A stretch of 64,000 bases of DNA, taken from Thalassotalea sp. PP2-459 (lineage in GTDB: Bacteria; Pseudomonadota; Gammaproteobacteria; Enterobacterales; Alteromonadaceae). A program made the translations under genes and the position numbers. Position 1 is the first letter of the stretch; every line of letters begins with the position of its first letter. The stretch spans positions 46,053-110,052 of the forward strand of contig NZ_MKQD01000077.1 of the NCBI RefSeq assembly GCF_001913705.1, written 5' to 3'. The notes below the pieces were generated by a model, which saw nothing but the letters and a program-made list of their open reading frames with translations, was not told the origin of the DNA and made no database searches. Below are positions 21,264-30,143 of the stretch, in pieces.

Positions 21264-24200
21264 ATGGATGATACTAATAAAGGCTTAATTGCGTGGTTTA
21301 CGCGTAATAGCGTAGCGGCTAATTTGTTAATGGCATTCATCATTATCGGTGGGCTATTAACAACATTAACCATTAACAAACAAATGTTCCCTCAAGTTAA
21401 AATTAACTGGATAGAGTTTAGTGCACCATATCCTGGTGCTGCACCACAAGAAGTGGAAGAAGGGATCACAATAAAAATTGAAGAAGCGTTAGAAACAGTT
21501 CAAGGACTAGAGCGGGTTATCACTTATTCAAATCGTAACTTTTCGCGCGGCTATTTTCGTGTTGATGAAAGTTACGACCCTCAAGTGGTATTAGAAGAAG
21601 TAAAGTCAGCGATTGATTCGATACCGAGCTTTCCTGATGGTATGGAACGCCCTAAAGTTGAACGAATAAAGTTTCGTCAAGAAGTACTTTATATCGCGCT
21701 TTATGGTGACTTATCCAGCGCTGAATTAAAAGAGTTAGGCCGCAGTATTCATGATGAAATCCAACAACTACCCAGCGTTAATATTTCTGAATTTTATGGC
21801 GGTTTAGGGTACGAAATATCCATTGAAGTGAGTAAGGACAAATTAAGAGAGTACGGCTTAAGTTTCAATGATGTTGCACGTGCTGTCAGAGGCCAGTCGC
21901 GTAACATGTCAGCAGGACAAATTCGCGCTGAAAATGGCTACATTAATTTACGTGTTGAAAATCAAGCATATCGCGGACATGAATTTGAGCGTATTCCTGT
22001 TTTAACGTTATCTGACGGCACCAAAGTAATGCTTGGTGATATCGCAACGATACATGATGGTTTCCAAGAAGGCATTCAATACTCTAAATTTAATGGCATG
22101 AATTCAGCGACCTTCTTTATTGGCGCGGCTGATAATCAAAGTATTACTAACGTCGCAAAAGTTATTCATAAATACATTGATCAAAAGCAAGAGCAATTAC
22201 CTGCAGGAGTAAAACTAGAGCCTTGGGTTGATTTAACGTATTACCTACAAGGCCGTTTAGACATGATGTTAGAAAACATGTTCAGTGGCGCTATCTTAGT
22301 TTTCTTGATGTTGGCATTATTTTTAAGAATGCGTTTAGCCTTTTGGGTAATGATGGGCTTACCCGTATGTTTCTTAGGAACTATCCTTGTTATGCCGATG
22401 GAATTTGTCAATGTAACAATTAACATCACCAGTTTGTTTGCCTTTATATTGGTGCTAGGGATCGTGGTCGATGATGCTATTGTTATGGGAGAAAGTGCAC
22501 ACACTGAAATGGAAGAAAAAGGCCACACCACGGAAAATGTTATTCGCGGTGTTAGACGTGTAGCCATGCCGGCTACTTTCGGTGTACTCACAACAATCGC
22601 GGTATTTGTTCCTTTTGTATTGGGAGATGGCCCTGCATCAGCGTTTAATAAGTCTATAGGTTTTGTCGTTATTTTTTGTTTATTATTTTCATTAGTGGAA
22701 TCTAAACTGATTTTACCGGCGCATTTAGCCAATATGAAAGTGAAGAAATTTAACGCTAAGAACCCTATAGATAGAGCTCGTCGTTGGATTGATACCAAGT
22801 TATCAACCTTTATTGAGACGGTATATCGTCCATCATTAGAAAAGTTTTTAGGGTATAGATATGCTGTATTAGCGGTATTCTTTGCTGTAATTTTATTAAG
22901 TGCAGGGTTGTTTTCAGGTGGGTTTGTACGTTTTGTTGGTCAACCAAAAATTCCGCACGACTTCCCACGAATATCTGTAGAGATGAATGTTGACTCTTCA
23001 GAAAAAGCAACATTAAACACGTTATTACGTATAGAAGATATTCTGACAACTGTTGATAAGAAAATTATATCTGAGCATGGTAACGCGATGATTGCAGATA
23101 TGAATGTTCGATTAAACGGACGAACTCGTGGTGAAATTACAGTAAAGCTGGTAGAGCCTGAGTTACGTGCGATGGATACTTTCGAACTAGCAGAATTATG
23201 GCGTGCTGCAATACCAACGATGCCGGGCGTTAAGTCCTTTGCAATTGATGACAATTTATTTGGCAGTGGTCGTGAAGATGGTGACATTAGCTTCCGTTTA
23301 GAAAGCCAGAGTGATGAACAATTGCTTGCCGCAGCTGAGGAATTAAAAGCGAAGCTTAATTCATTAAAAGGTGTAGGCGATGTGAATGATAGTCGTCAAA
23401 CCAGTGCGAAAGAGGTTCAGTTTACCTTAAAACCACTTGCTCACAGTATGGGGTTAAGCTTGCAAGATATTGCTTCACAGGTAAGTTATAGTTTCTATGG
23501 CTTAGAAGCACAACGTATTTTGCGTGATACTGAAGAAATTAAAGTGATGGTGCGTTACCCATTAGCAGAGCGTAATTCTGTGGGACAAGTGGAAGATGTG
23601 ATGATTCAAGCATCAAATGGTGCTGAATTACCGTTGTCAGAATTAGCAGATATTTCCGTTAAGCAAGGGGTGACCAGTATACGACGTGAAAATGGAAATC
23701 GTACTATAAACGTGTGGGCGAGTGTTGACGCTGATCAAGTTGAACCATTTAAAGTTGCGAACGATATTCGAGAAAACTTTATTCCACAGTTAAAACGTAA
23801 ATACCCACAACTCAACTCTGAGTTAACAGGACGTATCCAAGAGGAAATGGATAGCTTTATCGATCAACTGAAAGGGTTTGTTATTTCAATGTTAGTGGTG
23901 TATTCGTTATTGGCTATCCCATTAAAGTCTTATTCTCAACCCATTATGATCATGATTGTTATACCGTTTGGTGTAATCGGTTCAACCTTTGGTCACCTGA
24001 TGTTAGGGATGGACCTTAACGCATTATCGTTATTTGGTATCATTGCCGCCGCAGGTGTAGTAGTTAATGACTCTTTGGTTATGGTTGATTATGTCAATAA
24101 TTCACGTAGACAAGGAATTCCACTGAAAGAAGCGGTGGTTCATGCCGGTACAAAACGTTTTAGAGCGATTATGCTGACATCTATCACTACGTTTATTGGT

Positions 24201-24428
24201 TTAGTTCCGATCGTATTCTTTGAAACAAGTATGCAGGCGCAAATTGTTATTCCCATGGCTGTATCGTTATCATTTGGTGTTTTGTTTGCCACGGTAGTAA
24301 CACTTATATTAATACCGACGTTATATGTGGTTTTTGAAGATTTGAAACGCTTAATACGTCGTAAAAAGTCAATAGATTCTGAAGATATTACTTCAAAGCT
24401 TTCAGTAGAAGCGGTGAAAAACTCTTAA
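21264..24428 (+). CDS. RND-family efflux permease
   Basis: A 1054-residue proton-driven inner-membrane transporter with the usual 12 helices and two large periplasmic loops. Visible are the N-terminal WFTRNSVAANLLMAFIIIGG, the TM4 charged pair in FAILVLGIVVDDAIVMGES (two Asp), and the matching TM10 segment AAAGVVVNDSLVMVDYVNNSRR. Unlike AcrB, the second half carries only ND there. This is the branch of hydrophobe/multidrug exporters common in marine Alteromonadales. It is translated with the adaptor and closed by a terminator at 24465-24489. Confidence 0.94.
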   Translation: MDDTNKGLIAWFTRNSVAANLLMAFIIIGGLLTTLTINKQMFPQVKINWIEFSAPYPGAAPQEVEEGITIKIEEALETVQGLERVITYSNRNFSRGYFRVDESYDPQVVLEEVKSAIDSIPSFPDGMERPKVERIKFRQEVLYIALYGDLSSAELKELGRSIHDEIQQLPSVNISEFYGGLGYEISIEVSKDKLREYGLSFNDVARAVRGQSRNMSAGQIRAENGYINLRVENQAYRGHEFERIPVLTLSDGTKVMLGDIATIHDGFQEGIQYSKFNGMNSATFFIGAADNQSITNVAKVIHKYIDQKQEQLPAGVKLEPWVDLTYYLQGRLDMMLENMFSGAILVFLMLALFLRMRLAFWVMMGLPVCFLGTILVMPMEFVNVTINITSLFAFILVLGIVVDDAIVMGESAHTEMEEKGHTTENVIRGVRRVAMPATFGVLTTIAVFVPFVLGDGPASAFNKSIGFVVIFCLLFSLVESKLILPAHLANMKVKKFNAKNPIDRARRWIDTKLSTFIETVYRPSLEKFLGYRYAVLAVFFAVILLSAGLFSGGFVRFVGQPKIPHDFPRISVEMNVDSSEKATLNTLLRIEDILTTVDKKIISEHGNAMIADMNVRLNGRTRGEITVKLVEPELRAMDTFELAELWRAAIPTMPGVKSFAIDDNLFGSGREDGDISFRLESQSDEQLLAAAEELKAKLNSLKGVGDVNDSRQTSAKEVQFTLKPLAHSMGLSLQDIASQVSYSFYGLEAQRILRDTEEIKVMVRYPLAERNSVGQVEDVMIQASNGAELPLSELADISVKQGVTSIRRENGNRTINVWASVDADQVEPFKVANDIRENFIPQLKRKYPQLNSELTGRIQEEMDSFIDQLKGFVISMLVVYSLLAIPLKSYSQPIMIMIVIPFGVIGSTFGHLMLGMDLNALSLFGIIAAAGVVVNDSLVMVDYVNNSRRQGIPLKEAVVHAGTKRFRAIMLTSITTFIGLVPIVFFETSMQAQIVIPMAVSLSFGVLFATVVTLILIPTLYVVFEDLKRLIRRKKSIDSEDITSKLSVEAVKNS

Positions 24429-24464
24429 CGATACATACGTGACTAATTCGTTATAGGTAAAGTT

Positions 24465-24489
24465 AAAGTCGGCGCTAAGCCGGCTTTTT
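24465..24489 (+). terminator. Intrinsic terminator after the RND operon
   Basis: A nine-pair stem (AAAGTCGGC with GCCGGCTTT, one G-U pair) with a five-base loop runs into a T-run, 37 bases after the stop. Confidence 0.9.
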
Positions 24490-24600
24490 GCTTTCTATCA
24501 CAAGGTATTTTTTGAGCGGTTAATGGTTTTACGTATCTAAAGGACAGCAACTATCTAACTTTTCTACGGCATTCCCATTTAATTATGAGGAATAGCCTTA

Positions 24601-24702
24601 TTATACCAATTGAATTAAAGATCTGATCAACGTAGAACTTCATTAGCGCGCTTATAACTCTCGCTAAGTGACCCAATGTTTATTTCAATTGTATTACATA
24701 AG
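24601..24702. repeat. TTATACCAA repeat element, copy 1
   Basis: This begins TTATACCAATTGAATTAAA and ends near 24701 with an imperfect inverted copy of its start (the complement reads TTATGTAATACAATTGAAA). Internally it shares ACTTCATTAGCGCGCTTA with the second copy at 63905-64000. It is intergenic and has no coding capacity. It looks like a small non-autonomous element of the kind scattered through Colwelliaceae genomes. The rest of the 327-base gap holds only the RND terminator and a short GGCATTCC/GGAATAGCC hairpin. Confidence 0.65.
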
Positions 24703-24755
24703 TTCAGCCTTGGACTAACACCAAAAAAGTGTACGGCAAAGATCATTACACCCTA

Positions 24756-26063
24756 CTACAGTAAGTCGACGTTATTCGAGACGATAACCTTATTTCTACC
24801 CTGTGCTTTTGCGGTATATAGCGCAACATCAGCTCTTTCAATAAGCTCTGCTATTGTTTCGTTTTCTTTTTGGGCTAGGCCAAAGCTTGCGGTAATTTTA
24901 ATGTTTTGAACAAAATTATGTTCTGCAATGAGCTGTCGTAAATCTTCTGCCAATTCATTGGCTTCCAGTACTTTAGTGTTCGGACAAATTAACAGGAATT
25001 CTTCGCCGCCCCATCGAGCAAGAAAGTCAGACGTTCGACAGTTTTCACTAATAAGTTTTACAAAATCTTTTAAGATAATGTCACCAATATTGTGTCCGTA
25101 CCGATCATTCAGTGGTTTAAAATGGTCGATATCGATAAACATCAATGACATAATTTTTATTTCATTGGTAAAAATGTGTTCTATACCTTTGCGGTTTAGT
25201 GCGCCAGTTAAGGGATCTCTTTCAGCTAAATCTTTTAATTCTTGAGATTCAACGTTCAATAATCTATTCAGTTGTTTTAGTTCAAAAGCACGCCGTTCGG
25301 CAGTTTTTAATTTAGCTTTAGAGCGGTATAAATTCATAATGAGGCCAATTATTGCAGTGAAAATCCACATAGCAATAATGAAACTAAACACTTGCTTATT
25401 AGTAAATACCTTACCGGTAAACTCAACTTTTTCGATTTCTATCTGGTAATGGCCAGGTGAAATACTATTGCCTGTGGCAACCTCTACAACGAGAACTTGG
25501 TCAAATTCAGGACTGGCGTATTCAATTGGGATTTCATTCTCATATAGCCACCAGGTAGCTACTTGCATGGCATTTAAGGGAATTTTTACTGGGTATGGAT
25601 TGTTGTTTGGCCAATATTCTATGCCGTTATACTTCCAAGTACTATCTTTCTTTGGTGATGAGTAGTTTGGGTTAAAGGTACGTAATTGAAAGCGAAAACT
25701 GGCGGTATTTTCGCCAACGTATTTTGCATAAACATGTGCCGAACTGTAGCTTGATAAATCAACAGGTTGTTCAGGAATATTTTGAGCATTTACACCAACT
25801 GAAAAAGTAACTTCGCAAAACGGCCAAGCGTAGTCAGATTCTATAATGTGACAGTCGAGTAAGTATTTATCCCCTCTAGTGTATAGTTTTGCGGTTGATT
25901 TACCGCCAGAAGTAAGGTCGCTAACAGCATAAGTTTGATACGGAGATTTTGTATCTAGAGTGAATATTTTATTTAATGAAAAACTATGTAAACCAATCAC
26001 AACAAAGGTTAAGGAGATAAGAGCAAGTATAATTATGTTGTCGAATTTTTCAGTTTGCATCAT
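24756..26063 (-). CDS. Membrane-bound diguanylate cyclase with periplasmic sensor domain
   Basis: A 435-residue protein with membrane helix 1 at about residues 9-32. A periplasmic beta-sandwich, carbohydrate-binding-like, spans ~35-220 (SSYSSAHVYAKYVGENTASFRFQLRTF). Helix 2 is at ~228-248, then a short coiled coil, then a GGDEF domain from ~285. The active-site loop reads WGGEEF, and an inhibitory RxxD (RTSD) lies five residues before it. Both active cyclase and product inhibition are therefore expected, making c-di-GMP from two GTP. The signal is unknown. It lies divergently from a second cyclase 237 bases away. Confidence 0.93.
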   Translation of the reverse strand: MMQTEKFDNIIILALISLTFVVIGLHSFSLNKIFTLDTKSPYQTYAVSDLTSGGKSTAKLYTRGDKYLLDCHIIESDYAWPFCEVTFSVGVNAQNIPEQPVDLSSYSSAHVYAKYVGENTASFRFQLRTFNPNYSSPKKDSTWKYNGIEYWPNNNPYPVKIPLNAMQVATWWLYENEIPIEYASPEFDQVLVVEVATGNSISPGHYQIEIEKVEFTGKVFTNKQVFSFIIAMWIFTAIIGLIMNLYRSKAKLKTAERRAFELKQLNRLLNVESQELKDLAERDPLTGALNRKGIEHIFTNEIKIMSLMFIDIDHFKPLNDRYGHNIGDIILKDFVKLISENCRTSDFLARWGGEEFLLICPNTKVLEANELAEDLRQLIAEHNFVQNIKITASFGLAQKENETIAELIERADVALYTAKAQGRNKVIVSNNVDLL

Positions 26064-26232
26064 TAAACTTTCTGGCTAAAAATTAAAACTTCCTTATAGA
26101 AATTGACGTTAAAGTCCATACTGTGTGGGGTTAAGTTTACGCATAAATTGCACATTTAAACAACTGTTTTTGATTTTTTGTTTAGTTTATTTGTAACTAT
26201 ATTAATTCACTATACTCAAGTATGATTATAGA

Positions 26233-26250
26233 TAGCCTGAGCTCAGGTTA
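26233..26250. promoter_or_regulatory. 18-bp palindrome upstream of a diguanylate cyclase, copy 1
   Basis: TAGCCTGAGCTCAGGTTA is an almost perfect palindrome lying 50 bases before the cyclase start. A near-identical site occurs at 51043-51060 after yajQ. It could be a regulator operator or a short genomic repeat. Confidence 0.45.
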
Positions 26251-26300
26251 GATACAGTAGCTAATTAGGTGGCGTTAACAATCATGAGAAGGTGTTTTGG

Positions 26301-28211
26301 TTGAAAGATAAATTTCGCATTCGTATTCCAAGCTCTATTTTAATATGTTTATTGCTTGTTATTTTTACACGTGTTGTTGTAGCAAAAATGGAAGTTGGTG
26401 CCGATCAGCGTCATACAAAAAATGATTACGTGTTAATGGATGAAGATATATATCGGGACCCATGGTCAGCCTATCAAACTCTGCTACAACACCAACCCTC
26501 TGAAGTTGAAGAACAGCATTACCAATGGTGGTTAATACGTAAAGCACAGTCAGAAAACTTACTGTATTTTTATGAAAAATTTGAACAAACGTTAACGACA
26601 TTAAAACCCCTATTATCTGAGCAAAATAATCCTGCAATTAACGCATATTTTTATTATTTTTCTGGTTTAATCGAGCAGCGAAAAGGGAACTATAAACAAG
26701 CAAGAAGCTTGTTTAACCGTGGAATGACCTTGGCAAAAGGTATTGAGTTAAATCAGGTTTATATAAGAGCAAAGCAAGAACTTGCGTATACTTACAGTTT
26801 AGCCGACTTATACGACACTTCATTGAAAGACTTACAAGAAGCCTTTGTTGAGGCTTTTGCGATGGAAGATCATTTCTTAATTGCGACAATTAATGAAACT
26901 TACGGCGCAATTTATGGGTATATGAGTCAATATCAAAAATCAATTGAATATTATCAAAAGGCTTTAGATACTTATGAACGGTTAGGGTATCAAGCACATG
27001 TCGCTGAAGCGATATATGGCTTGGCTACGACGTTTAGATACTGGAAAAAATATGACCAAGCCATTTCGCTTTTTAAACGTTACCAAAAGAAAGTTAATTA
27101 TACGCCTAACGAACATCTTTCCTACTTTTCTGCTTATGGATTAGGTATGAGCTTTGCTGAAAAGGGGGATTGTCAGCAGGCACTTAGTTATATTGAACAA
27201 GCATTTAATTTAAATGGTCTTGATGATTATGATGCGGAACTTTATAAGCGTAAAGCGAGTTGTCATATTCAAAGGGGAGAGCTTGAACACGCTGAAAGAT
27301 CAATAGAATCTTCCGAAGCTATTTTTGCAACAATGCCTGAATTAACAAATACGGCATGGCAACTTGAAAATCAGAAAATTCGTGGGCATCTGGCCTTTGC
27401 TCGCGAAGATTATAAGCAAGCATATCAACTGATAACATCTTATTATCAAGCATATAGCCAAGTATTAATCAATAACTCTACCAGCAGAGTCAATAATATT
27501 AGAGCGTCTCTCGAACTAGAGCGGCAAGAAGTTGAAAAAGCTTTGTCTAAACAGCGGCAAAAGGCATCGACCTTAGCAAATAAAAATAGGGAGCAAAAAG
27601 CGCTGCAGCAAAGTTATTTCATTGTGTTTTTAATCACCTTACTGACTATTGTAACTGTTGTTTTAACATACCAATTCAAGAACAATCGTAGAATAACAGC
27701 ATTAACAAGAGTAGATGCATTAACTGGGCTCTATAATCGACGCTTTTGTTTTGAATCGTTAGAAGTTTTATTGGCGAAAACAAAAGTTGATAAAGGTGCT
27801 TTTACGATCATACTGTTTGATATTGATGATTTCAAAGCCGTTAATGATGTATATGGCCACCCAATGGGCGATCAAGTATTGATTGAAGTTGCGCAGATAG
27901 CACGTGAAAGTTCTCGCCCAGGGGATATTGTAGCTCGGATTGGTGGGGAAGAGTTTATGTGTATTTTGCCACGTACAGATAATGAACAAGGTGTGAATGT
28001 GGCGGAAAGAATTCGTCAAAACGTTGCTGCTTTCATTTTTAATGATGAAAAAAATCAAGGTCTTAATATCACAGCTAGCTTCGGTGTTTGTACTTCAACT
28101 AAACCTGAGGTTCATGCAAAAACATTATATGCAATGGCAGATAAAGCGCTTTATCAGGCTAAACTATCAGGTAAAAACAGTGTTAAAGATGGTAGTAGTA
28201 ATGAATTATAA
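26301..28211 (+). CDS. TPR-containing membrane diguanylate cyclase
   Basis: About 636 residues. A signal anchor (SSILICLLLVIFTRVVVA) precedes a periplasmic set of tetratricopeptide repeats at about 95-390 (YYFSGLIEQRKGNYKQARSLF, YGYMSQYQKSIEYYQKALDTYERLG). A coiled segment, a second membrane helix (YFIVFLITLLTIVTVVLTY) and a GGDEF domain follow. The active loop is GGEEF, with RxxD (RPGD) five residues upstream, so it should make c-di-GMP with product inhibition. The start is TTG at 26301, with AGAAGG eight bases upstream; GTG at 26292 is possible but crowds that site. Confidence 0.9.
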   Translation: MKDKFRIRIPSSILICLLLVIFTRVVVAKMEVGADQRHTKNDYVLMDEDIYRDPWSAYQTLLQHQPSEVEEQHYQWWLIRKAQSENLLYFYEKFEQTLTTLKPLLSEQNNPAINAYFYYFSGLIEQRKGNYKQARSLFNRGMTLAKGIELNQVYIRAKQELAYTYSLADLYDTSLKDLQEAFVEAFAMEDHFLIATINETYGAIYGYMSQYQKSIEYYQKALDTYERLGYQAHVAEAIYGLATTFRYWKKYDQAISLFKRYQKKVNYTPNEHLSYFSAYGLGMSFAEKGDCQQALSYIEQAFNLNGLDDYDAELYKRKASCHIQRGELEHAERSIESSEAIFATMPELTNTAWQLENQKIRGHLAFAREDYKQAYQLITSYYQAYSQVLINNSTSRVNNIRASLELERQEVEKALSKQRQKASTLANKNREQKALQQSYFIVFLITLLTIVTVVLTYQFKNNRRITALTRVDALTGLYNRRFCFESLEVLLAKTKVDKGAFTIILFDIDDFKAVNDVYGHPMGDQVLIEVAQIARESSRPGDIVARIGGEEFMCILPRTDNEQGVNVAERIRQNVAAFIFNDEKNQGLNITASFGVCTSTKPEVHAKTLYAMADKALYQAKLSGKNSVKDGSSNEL

Positions 28212-28545
28212 AAATTCCTTTTGATGTGTTTTTTTAGCTTAATTAAACCTTCATATTTACCAAAAAGAAAAATAATTATGAATATATAAACTAACTCTTG
28301 CTTTTGACTTTTCATGAGGTTCATTAACGCAACCAATACAGGAATTGTGGTTATAGTGTTGTGGGTCGAGTAGGATTAACAGGGGAGTTAATTGGAAACA
28401 CGGCAGGAAGTATTTTGAGCATCCTTAAAATGGATGTATTAGTGATTAAGACTGAATAAGACAGACACAATGATAAAGTAGGGGGTTATCATTGTGACGC
28501 GTAAATCATACCGTTAAGTGATACAAACTCCCTAATAGAGATAGA
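28212..28545. other. Intergenic gap without a gene
   Basis: No coding region or RNA gene is recognised in these 334 bases. The only structure is the hairpin at 28466-28496. Confidence 0.6.
28466..28496 (-). terminator. Perfect 11-bp hairpin downstream of the EF-hand gene
   Basis: CACAATGATAA pairs perfectly with TTATCATTGTG around AGTAGGGGG. On the minus strand it lies about 50 bases after the EF-hand stop and is followed by a T-rich stretch, so it could terminate that gene. Confidence 0.45.
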
Positions 28546-28764
28546 TCAAAGCGCTAGATCAATGACCATTTCCTTTAGTTCTTCTTTGGAAATTGAATTA
28601 TCATGATTTGTGTCAAACCGTTTAAAAATACTTTCACACATTCTAATACCTTTATCTTGTAAAAGTACGTCAATTAATTCAACAAATTCACTTCTGCTGA
28701 TCTCACCATCTTTGTCTTCATCAAAGACTTCAAATAATTCGTCTACCCACTGATTTAAATCCAT
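28546..28764 (-). CDS. Small EF-hand calcium-binding protein
   Basis: A 72-residue cytosolic protein made of two EF-hands: loop one DEDKDGEISRSE at about residues 15-26 and loop two DTNHDNSISKEE at about 50-61. Both have acidic residues at loop positions 1, 3 and 12, and Asp or Asn at position 5. It therefore resembles half a calmodulin. AAGGA lies at good spacing before the ATG. There is no signal peptide and no adjacent partner on the same strand, so its target is unknown. Confidence 0.9.
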   Translation of the reverse strand: MDLNQWVDELFEVFDEDKDGEISRSEFVELIDVLLQDKGIRMCESIFKRFDTNHDNSISKEELKEMVIDLAL

Positions 28765-28995
28765 CAGGTGTCCTTAAATTCAATTACATCTAACTAGACT
28801 TTATCGCTAATTGGAGCCGATGTGAATGTTTATTTTAATTTTTCATCTCTTTAAATAACAAATGTTTGAATAGTGCACAATTTATTAAAACCCAATACGA
28901 ACACTATGATATTAAACTCATCAACCAGTTAACAAATAAGAGAAAAGATGCTGAGTACCGAATATACAACTAGTTGTGCTTATTTCATATTGTTA

Positions 28996-29160
28996 GGGTC
29001 TGTTGATCTTTCGAGATTAAATGTTGTTCCAACTAAACGCTTTTTGTCATTTATACGTCGTTATTGCTTTTTTATGTGGAATAACCACATATTCATCGCA
29101 ATGCCTTGTCTAAAGACCAATAAACTGGTGCAAAGATAAACGCGAAAGATCAACAGGCCC
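28996..29160. mobile_element. MITE family A, copy 1 (165 bp)
   Basis: The ends are 18-bp inverted repeats, GGGTCTGTTGATCTTTCG at 28996-29013 and CGAAAGATCAACAGGCCC at 29143-29160 (one mismatch), flanked on both sides by TA. Internally it is homologous to the reverse complement of the copy at 54229-54352, with about 40 extra bases in the middle. It has no transposase; the 63-codon frame across it is not a gene. TA flanks and length suggest a non-autonomous derivative of a DDE-type insertion sequence. Confidence 0.85.
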
Positions 29161-29210
29161 TAGTCACTTAAATTAATATTGAATAATGCTTGTAAAATCC
29201 ATTTAAGTTA

Positions 29211-29240
29211 TTTACAGTGGTATACTGTATACAATATATT
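29211..29240 (+). promoter_or_regulatory. Candidate sigma-70 promoter for a structured RNA
   Basis: TTTACA at 29211-29216 and TATATT at 29235-29240 are separated by 18 bases, placing a start near 29247. Confidence 0.5.
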
Positions 29241-29246
29241 TATATC

Positions 29247-29368
29247 TGGACTAGCTTATAAGTAATTGTTATACAGTTAATCTCTCAGGTTTAAGCATTA
29301 AGAGGGCTCCCCTATTGCCTTCTTAATGCTTACTTTTACCAAGCCGCAATCTTCGTGCGGCTTTTTTT
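29247..29368 (+). ncRNA. Candidate free-standing structured small RNA
   Basis: No open frame fits this stretch, yet it has a promoter-like sequence upstream and two strong hairpins. A perfect 12-bp stem pairs 29292-29303 with 29321-29332 around a 17-base loop containing GGGCTCCCC. An intrinsic terminator follows (AAGCCGCA with TGCGGCTT, then seven T) ending at 29368. The terminator polarity is plus. The nearest plus-strand gene upstream ends 1.1 kb away beyond a MITE, so it does not serve a known mRNA. The neighbouring gene on the minus strand converges on it and its stop lies at 29370. Confidence 0.6.
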
Positions 29369-29369
29369 C

Positions 29370-30026
29370 TTATTGATCTATGGCAGAGCATTGTTGCACA
29401 GGTTGATAGCGGTCTGGCTGGGAACTGATGAAACATTCATCGAGCATTGAACAATAACAAATGGATATTTTCAGTTCGCTTCTCGCCTTATCAAGGGCTT
29501 GCCAAAAAGGGTAATTGTCAGGAGTTTGATCAAGAGTGATATGATGAAGAGTATCATTGCCTGCAATAATGGCATTATGTAAAGGAGAAGTGATTAAACC
29601 ACTTTGGTGAAGGGAGAGAGGTTCAACATTTTTAGGTAAACAACAGTCCTGTAATAAAGAGCTTAAATTCATATAACGTTTATTTTTGTAGCCGTAAGTA
29701 ACGTATTTTATGATCGCTGGTCCAACGCCAGCATTCTTTATATTCATTGATATTTTAGCTTTTTCAGCATTGATATCATAATTCCCAGAATCGATTTGTA
29801 TTAACGGCATCGTCATTGCTTTTACCTGTTTATTTGCTGCTTCAGCTTGAATATATGTCGCATAAAATGAAGCTGCAGAAATAAAAATTGCGCACACGGC
29901 TAGAAAAATACTCAAGCTTTCACTGGTGAAAAGCTTAGATTTGAGCTGAGGTGTTAGCTGATCAACTATGCGGGCTGGTTGTTGTGCTTTATCGGTCTCT
30001 TTGATTACATTTCTTTTATTTTTCAC
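29370..30026 (-). CDS. Hypothetical single-pass membrane protein
   Basis: I do not recognise this 218-residue protein. It has a charged cytoplasmic N-terminus of ~37 residues, one membrane helix at about 38-58 (SLSIFLAVCAIFISAASFYATYI) and a C-terminal domain with several cysteines (LQDCCLPK, ISICYCSMLDECF). That domain has a beta-rich IKNAGVGPAIIKYVTYGYKNKR segment seen in proteins with an immunoglobulin-like tail. The start is GTG, with AAGAGA upstream. It stands alone, divergent from the hydrolase-ABC-sigma operon. Confidence 0.7.
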   Translation of the reverse strand: MKNKRNVIKETDKAQQPARIVDQLTPQLKSKLFTSESLSIFLAVCAIFISAASFYATYIQAEAANKQVKAMTMPLIQIDSGNYDINAEKAKISMNIKNAGVGPAIIKYVTYGYKNKRYMNLSSLLQDCCLPKNVEPLSLHQSGLITSPLHNAIIAGNDTLHHITLDQTPDNYPFWQALDKARSELKISICYCSMLDECFISSQPDRYQPVQQCSAIDQ

Positions 30027-30143
30027 TTGGATAATCTCTTCTTATTAGGATGTTTTACGCGCTAATATAAATTTCTTACATTTTTTGTAATAAAACAATT
30101 ATAGCTAAGACTAACTGCCTAAGTTTTTAGAAGGAATAACAAA

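Noticed and set aside
24605..24640. GAACTT near 24634 as another sigma-E promoter
   Set aside because: Sixteen bases downstream the sequence is ACTCT rather than TCnnA, and no gene follows at a suitable distance.
24676..24909. 77-codon plus-strand frame overlapping the end of the diguanylate cyclase
   Set aside because: Mostly antisense to the conserved GGDEF domain and starting inside the TTATACCAA element.
28948..29139. A 63-codon open frame on the plus strand
   Set aside because: It runs across MITE copy 1, has no ribosome site and no recognisable product. The frame is a by-product of the repeat.
29218..29240. LexA/SOS box around GTATACTGTATAC
   Set aside because: It has CTGT but no ACAG at the correct distance; the palindromes are TA-rich promoter sequence.
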